Below the pieces are notes generated by a model. It was not told the origin of the DNA. It ran no database searches and saw only the letters and a program-made list of their open reading frames with translations. Position numbers and translations under genes: made by a program. Positions 8,715 through 13,515 of a stretch of 13,515 nt of DNA are shown piece by piece. Each line of letters opens with the position of its first letter. Position 1 is the stretch's first letter. The stretch spans positions 1 through 13,515 of the forward strand of contig JADGOA010000063.1 of the NCBI GenBank assembly GCA_017883215.1, given 5' to 3'. This stretch comes from Thermoanaerobaculia bacterium (GTDB lineage Bacteria; Acidobacteriota; Thermoanaerobaculia; Gp7-AA8).

Positions 8715-9226
8715 GGGCCGTCGACCAGATCGTTGCGAATTTGCGCGAAGTGCGGCTGCAGCTTCTCGAACGTCACCGCGAGATCTTCGGGTACGAGGCG
8801 CGTGCGCGCGGTGACAGTCATGAAATTGCAGTCTCCCGTCCAACGTGGAACGACGTGCACGTGGTAGTGATCGGCCACTCCGGCGCCGGCGACCTGCCCG
8901 AAATTCATCCCCACGTTGAAACCGTCCGGCTGATAGACGTCGGAGAGGATCCGCTGCGCCTCGGCGGTGAGCCGGATGAGCGCCCGCAGGCTGGAGTCGC
9001 TGCTGTCGAACAGCCGCGCCTCATGCGCGATGGGAGCGATCATGAGATGACCGTTGGTGTACGGATATCGGTTCAGCATCACCAGCGCCTGCTCGCCGCG
9101 GTACAGCGTTTGAGTCTCGCGACGCTGCGGTGACGTTGCGGCGATGCAGAAGATGCAGCCCGCCGGTTGCTCGCTTTTCGGCGAGGTCAAGTACGGATAC
9201 CTCCAGGGGGTGAAGAGAACGTCCAT
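8711..9226 (-). CDS. HIT-domain nucleotide hydrolase/transferase
   Basis: The histidine triad family acts on nucleoside polyphosphates such as Ap4A or on nucleotidyl adducts. The start MDVLFTPWRYPYL at 9226 matches the usual N-terminus of the actinobacterial/acidobacterial Ap4A-phosphorylase-like group (M-D-x-L-x-T-P-W-R), giving 171 residues. A CIFC motif (24-27) is a likely zinc ligand pair. NRYPYTNGHLMIAPIAHEA (52-70) is the typical substrate-binding segment, and the triad HYHVHVVPRW has its histidines at 120, 122 and 124. The frame opens further upstream to a GTG overlapping the ihfB stop, but those 34 residues look unlike the family. No clear Shine-Dalgarno precedes 9226. The stop overlaps the next start (ATGA). 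The substrate is not known from sequence. Confidence 0.92.
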   Translation of the reverse strand: MDVLFTPWRYPYLTSPKSEQPAGCIFCIAATSPQRRETQTLYRGEQALVMLNRYPYTNGHLMIAPIAHEARLFDSSDSSLRALIRLTAEAQRILSDVYQPDGFNVGMNFGQVAGAGVADHYHVHVVPRWTGDCNFMTVTARTRLVPEDLAVTFEKLQPHFAQIRNDLVDGP

Positions 9227-9298
9227 CGGATGAAGAGGTGCGCCGGAAGCATTGGGGGCGAGACGCGGGGGAATTCTAACCTCCGGTGCGGAGTGTGG

Positions 9299-9319
9299 CG
9301 CGCCGCAAACCGCGGCGCG
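9299..9319 (-). terminator. GC-rich stem-loop just after ihfB
   Basis: A perfect 8-base stem (9299-9306 with 9312-9319) and a 5-base loop begin six bases after the ihfB stop codon. No U-run follows, so it is not a standard intrinsic terminator. It may protect the 3' end of the ihfB message or attenuate read-through into the HIT gene. Confidence 0.35.
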
Positions 9320-9324
9320 GCCTG

Positions 9325-9708
9325 TCACTCGCTCGCCGCCAGATCGCCGGGATTGGTCTCGGAGGGCACTTCCCCTTCCACGAGGGTCTTGTTGATCAGC
9401 TCTTTGAGCTCCTTGCCGGGTTTGAAGTACGGGATCTTCTTCGAGGGCACTTCCACCTTTTCACCGGTCTTCGGATTCCGCCCGGTCCTCGACTTGCGAT
9501 TGCGCAGGCGGAAGCTGCCGAAGCCGCGCAACTCGATCTTCTGACCGGAGCGGAGAGAGTCGACAATGGAATCGAACACGATGTTGACGATGGTTTCAGC
9601 CTGCTTCTTCGTGAGCTGGACGACGCGCGCGACCTCGTCGACGAGCTCCGCCTTCGTCATGACACCCGCTTTGGTCTCGTCCAGCTGAACGTCAGATTCT
9701 CGCTCCAC
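9325..9708 (-). CDS. ihfB: HU/IHF family DNA-bending protein, IhfB-like
   Basis: A small dimeric nucleoid protein that bends DNA. The core from Met17 (MTKAELVDEVA) to about residue 106 is a complete HU/IHF fold, with GFGSF (63-67) and the DNA-contacting beta-arm segment RTGRNPKTGE (74-83). The position after rpsA points to the IhfB subfamily. I chose the start from the Shine-Dalgarno: GAGGAGG at 9717-9723 is 8 bases before a GTG at 9708 (127 residues) and 5 bases before the adjacent TTG at 9711. The Met17 codon at 9660 has no such site, and a frame opening at GTG 9750 lies upstream of the site. The choice adds about 16 acidic residues before the core. The C-terminus also carries an acidic extension of about 20 residues beyond the usual end. 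HU versus IHF cannot be settled by eye. Confidence 0.9.
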   Translation of the reverse strand: MERESDVQLDETKAGVMTKAELVDEVARVVQLTKKQAETIVNIVFDSIVDSLRSGQKIELRGFGSFRLRNRKSRTGRNPKTGEKVEVPSKKIPYFKPGKELKELINKTLVEGEVPSETNPGDLAASE

Positions 9709-9716
9709 CAAAGTAG

Positions 9717-9723
9717 CCTCCTC
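9717..9723 (-). promoter_or_regulatory. Strong Shine-Dalgarno that sets the ihfB start
   Basis: GAGGAGG on the minus strand, 8 bases before GTG 9708. It is the best anti-SD match near this gene and excludes both the longer GTG 9750 reading and initiation only at the internal ATG 9660. The gap from here to the rpsA stop (up to 9882) shows no clear promoter or T-tailed terminator. Confidence 0.65.
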
Positions 9724-9882
9724 GCTGCTTCCGCTCACCACTGTCGACACGCCGTGCAGCGGCTGGAAATCCAGACGGCCGCCGCCTGGCCGCGACGAGC
9801 GTCAACAGCCGGACTGATCGGCGCGTTCGACACGGCGTCTGGTTGCTGCGGCCCGACGTGAGGACGGGGATCGAACATGTCT

Positions 9883-11673
9883 TCAGCTCTGCGGTTCCGA
9901 TTCGTCGGGCGGTTCGTTGGACGGTTCGTTGGACGTCTCGTGCAGCTCGTGGGTCTCGTGCGCCGGCTCATGGGTCTCGTGCGCCGGCTCATGGGTTTCG
10001 TGCGCCGGCTCGAGCGCCGCGCGCTCCTCGTCGGTCAGCGGCTCCACGTCTCGCGTGGTCAGCCCGATCTTTCGCTCGCCCGGATCGATCTTGATGATGC
10101 GCGCCCGAATCGGCTCGCCCGGCCTGAAGGTGCGATCGAGTTTCGACTTGGGGTCGCGCTGGATCTCGGAGATGTGCGCCAGCGCCTCGACACCGTCCGC
10201 GAGCCGCACGAACAGCCCGAAATCGGTGATCTTCGTGATCACCCCGACCACTTCATTACCGACGGCGTGGCTCTTCGCGAACTCGTCCCAGTCGTTCGGC
10301 AGGAACTCCCGGACCGACAGCGACAACCGCTGGTTCTCCGCGTCTACGTTCACTACGCGCGCCTGGACGGTGTCCCCCTTCTTCAGCACCTCGTTGGGGT
10401 GCTTGATGCGGCGGTTCCACGACATGTCGGAAATGTGAATCAGACCGTCGATGCCTTCTTCCACTTCGACGAACGCGCCGAAGTCCGTCAGGTTGCGGAC
10501 CTTCCCGCTGATCACCATCCCCACCGGATAGCGGTCGGCCACGGTGTCCCACGGATTCTGTTCGAGCGCGCGCAGCGACAGCGAGATGCGCCGATTGGCG
10601 ACGTTGACATCCGCAACCACGGCTTCGACTTCGTCGCCGATGGAAAGCACTTTGGAGGGGTTGCGGATCTTCTTGGTCCACGACATTTCGGAAACGTGGA
10701 TCAGACCCTCTACCCCTTCTTCGAGCTCGATGAACGCACCGTAGTCGGTCAGTGAAACGACGCGGCCCTTCACCTTCGAGCCGAGTGGATAGCGGTCGGC
10801 CACGTCGTGCCAGGGATCCTGCGTCTTCTGCTTGTAACCCAGCGACACACGTTCCGCCGTCGGATCGAATTTCAGGACGATCACTTCGATCTCGTCGGCG
10901 ACGTTGAAGTACTCGCTGGGGTGGTTGACCCGGCCCCAGGAGATGTCGGTGATGTGCAGCAGCCCGTCCACGCCCCCGAGGTCGACGAACACGCCGTAGT
11001 CGGTGATGTTCTTGACCACGCCGTGAGTGAGCTTTCCTTCCTCGAGCCGGCCGAAAGTCTCCTGCTTCTGGTGCGCGTGCTCGATTTCGACGATGGCGCG
11101 GCGGGAGAGGACCACGTTGCTGCGCTTCTTGTCGAAGGAGACGATCTTGAACTGGTACTCGTGCCCCTTCAGGGCATCGAGGTTCTTGATCGGCTTGGTG
11201 TCGACCAGCGAGCCCGGCAGGAATGCTTTGATCCCGCCCACGTCGACCGACAGGCCGCCTTTGACCCGGTCGATGACGCGGCCGGCAATGGCCTGATCGG
11301 CGCGGAAAGCGGCTTCGATGTCGTCCCAGATCCGCATCCGCGCAGCCTTCTCGCGCGAGAGCATCACGTAGCCGGAAGTGTCTTCGAGCCGCTCGACGAA
11401 TACTTCGATCTCGTCGCCGCGCTTCACCCGGACCTGGCCGTCATAGCCGGTCACCTCTGTGACCGGAAGGAGCCCTTCGGATTTGTATCCGATGTCCACC
11501 ACGACATCAGAGGGAGTGATCTTGACCACTCGGCCGCGGACGATTTCGCCCTCGTTCAGAGTGGCTTTGTCGTACAGGTTGAGGAGCTCTTCCATCCCGA
11601 GATTTTCGAGGTTTCGGCTGTCCCCCTGACGGAGTGAGGCGTTGTCTTTCTTGGGTTCGTCGTTGGGCGACAT
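9883..11673 (-). CDS. rpsA: 30S ribosomal protein S1 (six S1 domains)
   Basis: S1 binds mRNA on the small ribosomal subunit and helps initiate translation, especially on messages with weak Shine-Dalgarno sites, of which there are several in this window. The 596 residues hold six S1 OB-fold repeats at about 43-107, 127-193, 214-282, 299-368, 386-455 and 472-541. The central repeats carry the strong motif DYGVFVDLGGVDGLLHITDISW and its variants. The ATG at 11673 has GGAGG about 12 bases upstream. After the sixth domain comes a His/Glu/Pro-rich tail (about 550-596) with three perfect EPAHETH heptapeptides (555-575) and two SNEP units (581-588). It lies between cmk and an ihfB-like gene, as in many bacteria. 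Identity is certain; the tail is unusual. Confidence 0.98.
   Translation of the reverse strand: MSPNDEPKKDNASLRQGDSRNLENLGMEELLNLYDKATLNEGEIVRGRVVKITPSDVVVDIGYKSEGLLPVTEVTGYDGQVRVKRGDEIEVFVERLEDTSGYVMLSREKAARMRIWDDIEAAFRADQAIAGRVIDRVKGGLSVDVGGIKAFLPGSLVDTKPIKNLDALKGHEYQFKIVSFDKKRSNVVLSRRAIVEIEHAHQKQETFGRLEEGKLTHGVVKNITDYGVFVDLGGVDGLLHITDISWGRVNHPSEYFNVADEIEVIVLKFDPTAERVSLGYKQKTQDPWHDVADRYPLGSKVKGRVVSLTDYGAFIELEEGVEGLIHVSEMSWTKKIRNPSKVLSIGDEVEAVVADVNVANRRISLSLRALEQNPWDTVADRYPVGMVISGKVRNLTDFGAFVEVEEGIDGLIHISDMSWNRRIKHPNEVLKKGDTVQARVVNVDAENQRLSLSVREFLPNDWDEFAKSHAVGNEVVGVITKITDFGLFVRLADGVEALAHISEIQRDPKSKLDRTFRPGEPIRARIIKIDPGERKIGLTTRDVEPLTDEERAALEPAHETHEPAHETHEPAHETHELHETSNEPSNEPPDESEPQS
9949..10011 (-). 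repeat. Three tandem 21-base units in the rpsA 3' end
   Basis: Three consecutive 21-base copies (9949-9969, 9970-9990, 9991-10011) differ by one or two bases and encode EPAHETH three times. A further tandem pair of 12-base units (9911-9922 and 9923-9934) encodes SNEP twice. Both keep the frame open. The near-identity of the codons suggests recent slippage or unequal exchange rather than protein-level conservation. Confidence 0.9.
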
Positions 11674-11786
11674 GTTCCTGGGAAACCTCCATCGATCCGA
11701 TCCGCAGGCTGCCGCAATACGGCCCCGCGGATCGCTCTTCGCGGCTGCAAATCAACGCTAAGTTGTTGATACTAGCCGAAATCGGG

Positions 11787-11815
11787 AGTTTAGCGGTGGG
11801 CACGCAGGAAATCAA
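11787..11815 (-). promoter_or_regulatory. Candidate sigma-70-type promoter for rpsA
   Basis: On the minus strand TTGATT (11815-11810) is followed after exactly 17 bases by TAAACT (11792-11787). Each box matches the -35/-10 consensus in 4 of 6 positions. It sits in the most AT-rich part of the cmk-rpsA gap and would give a leader of about 100 bases before the rpsA start. A short inverted repeat (ATCAAC/GTTGAT, 11751-11756 and 11765-11770) falls just downstream of the expected transcription start. Prediction by eye only. Confidence 0.35.
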
Positions 11816-11925
11816 GAAAGCGTGTCACCTGCATCGGCGACGTGACGTGAAGAGGCGGAGAGACGCAAGGCGGACCTGGCAACTTTGTCGCCTGGTACCG
11901 GCGCGAACAGCTGCCGGTCGGCGTT

Positions 11926-11954
11926 CGCTGGCTCGAAAAAGAGGGGCTCCAGCG
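11926..11954 (-). terminator. Weak stem-loop after cmk
   Basis: Directly downstream of the cmk stop, arms CGCTGG (11949-11954) and CCAGCG (11926-11931) can pair, with a short inner CTC/GAG pairing around a T-rich loop. There is no U-run after the stem, so it is at best a weak or factor-assisted terminator. The rest of the 282-base cmk-rpsA gap holds no gene that I can recognise. Confidence 0.2.
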
Positions 11955-11955
11955 G

Positions 11956-12624
11956 TCAGGCGGTCGACGCTTCGATTGCGTTGACGATCGCGCGGACGAC
12001 CTCATCAATGGTCAGATCGGAAGTGTCGAGCACGGTGTAGCTCTCGTCGTACGAGAGGGGCGAATCGGAGCGGGTGGAGTCCTGGTCATCGCGCTTGATC
12101 GTTTCGGCCAGGACCGTTCCGAGCTCCGCCGATGTCCCTCGGGAGAGCAGCTCCCGGTAACGCCGCTGCGCGCGGACTTCCGGCCTGGCCGTCAGAAAGA
12201 ACTTGTGGGGTGTCTCGGGGAAAACCTTCGTCCCGATGTCGCGTCCCTCCAGGACTCCGCCGCTGCGGCGTCCCATCTCCTGTTGCAGGCGGACCAGGCT
12301 GCGGCGGACAGCGGGAATCGCCGAGACGTTGCTGGCGGCCATGCTGATCTCGGGTGTGCGGATGAGCGGCGAGATGTCCTCCCCGTTCAGCAGGATGCGT
12401 CCCCGCTCGCCGGGGATGAACTCGATCTGAACCCGTGAGACGAGCTCTTCGAGATGCTCGGCATCGCGCGTGTCGATCCCCTCGCGAACGGCGGCCACCC
12501 CGATGGCACGGTACATCGCGCCGGTGTCGATGTGCGGGATGCCGAGCGCGCGGGCCACCCGCCGGCTGGCCGTCGTCTTTCCGACGCTGGACGGCCCGTC
12601 GATGGCAACGATGAGGGGCTGCAT
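11956..12624 (-). CDS. cmk: Cytidylate kinase
   Basis: The enzyme phosphorylates CMP and dCMP with ATP in cytoplasmic pyrimidine nucleotide salvage. The protein has 222 residues, the usual length. The P-loop GPSSVGKTT is at residues 10-18, followed by the conserved IDTGAMYRA (about 32-40). EGRDIGTKVFP is at about 126-136, and the basic stretch KRDDQDSTRSDSPL (about 177-190) contains the Arg and Asp residues of the nucleotide-binding region. The ATG at 12624 gives the family-typical N-terminus just before the first beta strand. The ribosome binding site is weak (AGGT about 12 bases upstream, overlapping the rluB stop region), so translation may depend on coupling to rluB. It is followed by rpsA, the common cmk-rpsA order. 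Confidence 0.97.
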   Translation of the reverse strand: MQPLIVAIDGPSSVGKTTASRRVARALGIPHIDTGAMYRAIGVAAVREGIDTRDAEHLEELVSRVQIEFIPGERGRILLNGEDISPLIRTPEISMAASNVSAIPAVRRSLVRLQQEMGRRSGGVLEGRDIGTKVFPETPHKFFLTARPEVRAQRRYRELLSRGTSAELGTVLAETIKRDDQDSTRSDSPLSYDESYTVLDTSDLTIDEVVRAIVNAIEASTA

Positions 12625-12636
12625 GGGGCGAGCGAC

Positions 12637-13515
12637 CTAACGCGGCCGGGCAGCGCTGTTGCGCGTCCTGCGCGGCGGCGCCGTTCCGCTGCGCCTCGCC
12701 GGAGGGGCGCTCTTCTTCGCGCCGCCTGATTTCCTGGAAGGCTTCGACGAAGCGCTCTTCGCCGCCGCAGCTTTCGTTCTCACGGGCGTCCGCCTCGCAG
12801 GAGCGCGGCGGGGCGACTTCGGTTCCTTCGGCTCCATGACCGTTCCCAGGAGCTTCACTTCCTGCTTGGTGAGCTCGCGCCAGTCGCCGGAGGCGAGCTT
12901 CGGATCGGAGATGGGACCGATGGCCACGCGGCGGAGTTTGGCAACCGGATGGCCGACGGCCTGGAACATCTTGCGGATCTGCTGCGTGCGGCCTTCGCGC
13001 AGCTTCACCTCGAACCAGCTGTTCCCTTCGTCTTCGTTCCGGCCGGTGGTCTTGAGGCGCCGGATCTCGCACGGGAGGGTGCGCTTGCCGTCGATGGTGA
13101 TGCCACGCTGCAGCTTGTCGACGACGCGCTCTTCGGGGACGCCGCGCACTTTCACGCTGTACGTCTTCACGGAGCCGTGTCGGGGATGCGAGACCTTGAA
13201 AGCGAGATCGCCGTCGTTGGTGAGGATGATCAGACCTTCGGAATGGAAATCCAGGCGGCCCACCGGATAGATCCGCTCGCGCACTCCCCTCACGATGTCG
13301 ATCACCGTGCGCCGCCCTTGCGGGTCGACCAGGGTGGTCATCACTTCTTTGGGCTTGTAGAGAAGGATGTAGCGATGCGGTTCGGCGCGGGTGATGAGCT
13401 TGCCGTCGACTTTGATGTGGTCGGCGCCGGCGTTGGCTCGCGAGCCGAGCTCGGTGACGACACGGCCGTTAACCGTGACTCGACCCTCCCGAATCATCGT
13501 CTCCGCTTCCCGCCT
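12637..13515 (-). CDS. rluB: Pseudouridine synthase of the RluB/RsuA family, 5' end outside window
   Basis: This enzyme isomerises a specific uridine in rRNA to pseudouridine; RluB acts on the large subunit rRNA. The reading frame stays open to the window edge. The residues before the first in-window Met (RREAET) continue the typical S4-domain helix ending IREGRVTVNG, so the true start lies beyond 13515. An N-terminal S4 RNA-binding domain is followed by the catalytic domain with the motif VGRLDFHSEGLIILTNDG. Counting from the Met at 13497, the catalytic Asp is residue 83. The sequence RTQQIRKMFQAVGHPVAKLRRVAIG is typical of the family's C-terminal core. After about residue 225 comes an Arg/Lys/Ala/Pro-rich tail of about 60 residues, low in complexity and probably disordered. 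The stop lies 12 bases before cmk. Family is certain; RluB rather than a paralogue such as RsuA is likely but not proven. Confidence 0.93.
   Translation of the reverse strand, partial: RREAETMIREGRVTVNGRVVTELGSRANAGADHIKVDGKLITRAEPHRYILLYKPKEVMTTLVDPQGRRTVIDIVRGVRERIYPVGRLDFHSEGLIILTNDGDLAFKVSHPRHGSVKTYSVKVRGVPEERVVDKLQRGITIDGKRTLPCEIRRLKTTGRNEDEGNSWFEVKLREGRTQQIRKMFQAVGHPVAKLRRVAIGPISDPKLASGDWRELTKQEVKLLGTVMEPKEPKSPRRAPARRTPVRTKAAAAKSASSKPSRKSGGAKKSAPPARRSGTAPPRRTRNSAARPR

Noticed and set aside
8715..8843. Longer N-terminus for the DUF6677-like membrane protein
   Set aside because: These 43 residues overlap the 3' end of the HIT gene in another frame and are Arg-rich; ATG 8714 forms an ATGA overlap and begins the hydrophobic protein.
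9227..9328. Longer HIT protein starting at the GTG overlapping the ihfB stop
   Set aside because: The extra 34 residues are Pro/Arg/Ala-rich and cross a GC stem-loop; the family start MDxLxTPWR is at 9226.
11674..11955. Possible small gene in the cmk-rpsA gap (frames of 40-70 codons on both strands)
   Set aside because: No start with a ribosome binding site, no recognisable motif, and the frames conflict with each other; a leader with a promoter is the simpler reading.
12086..13072. 328-codon minus frame spanning rluB and cmk
   Set aside because: Shadow frame over two well-supported genes; Arg/His/Pro-rich with no motif.

Overview
This is a 13.5 kb stretch of GC-rich bacterial chromosome in which every gene I can support lies on the minus strand. 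In transcription order, from high to low coordinates, it reads: rluB (cut by the window edge), cmk, rpsA, an ihfB-like gene, a HIT-family gene, two small membrane-protein genes, lpxB, msbA, a DUF374-type acyltransferase gene, yicC, gmk, rpoZ, coaBC and a type 4/5 uracil-DNA glycosylase gene. lpxB, msbA and an acyltransferase indicate a Gram-negative cell that makes lipid A. The gene order, the GC content and the small membrane gene beside the HIT gene fit Acidobacteriota or a near relative, but that placement is an inference from memory of similar gene orders.

Region by region. (i) 9.3-13.5 kb is a core information-processing block: rRNA pseudouridylation, CMP kinase, ribosomal protein S1 with six S1 domains, and a DNA-bending HU/IHF protein. 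The cmk-rpsA-ihfB order is classical. A plausible promoter lies in the cmk-rpsA gap. (ii) 8.1-9.3 kb holds a HIT-domain nucleotide hydrolase/transferase followed by two small membrane proteins of unknown role. The three are joined by 4-base ATGA stop/start overlaps. (iii) 4.4-8.1 kb is an envelope block: LpxB makes the lipid A disaccharide, MsbA flips lipid A, and the third gene is a lysophospholipid-acyltransferase-like protein. All three are joined by ATGA overlaps. The acyltransferase reading frame is broken at a run of ten A; the conserved C-terminus continues in the -1 frame. (iv) 2.5-4.3 kb is the common yicC-gmk-rpoZ trio with overlapping ends. (v) 0.2-2.5 kb holds coaBC and the uracil-DNA glycosylase gene.

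The most unusual structure is between the genes. Most wider gaps below 8.2 kb are filled by long foldback (inverted-repeat) elements: 8-107, 159-237, 1066-1279, 2508-2572, 4346-4413 and 8074-8150. Several have arms built from short tandem words of 7 or 8 bases. The elements at 4346-4413 and 8074-8150 share one heptamer consensus (GRGGYAT), which suggests a dispersed family. The one at 2508-2572 uses a different heptamer. The one at 1066-1279 carries four alternating copies of one G-rich word and can form either one long or two shorter hairpins. None of these foldbacks overlaps a coding region by more than the edge of a stop codon, and no protein gene for their mobility is in the window.

I see no tRNA, rRNA, CRISPR, transposase, phage or defence genes.
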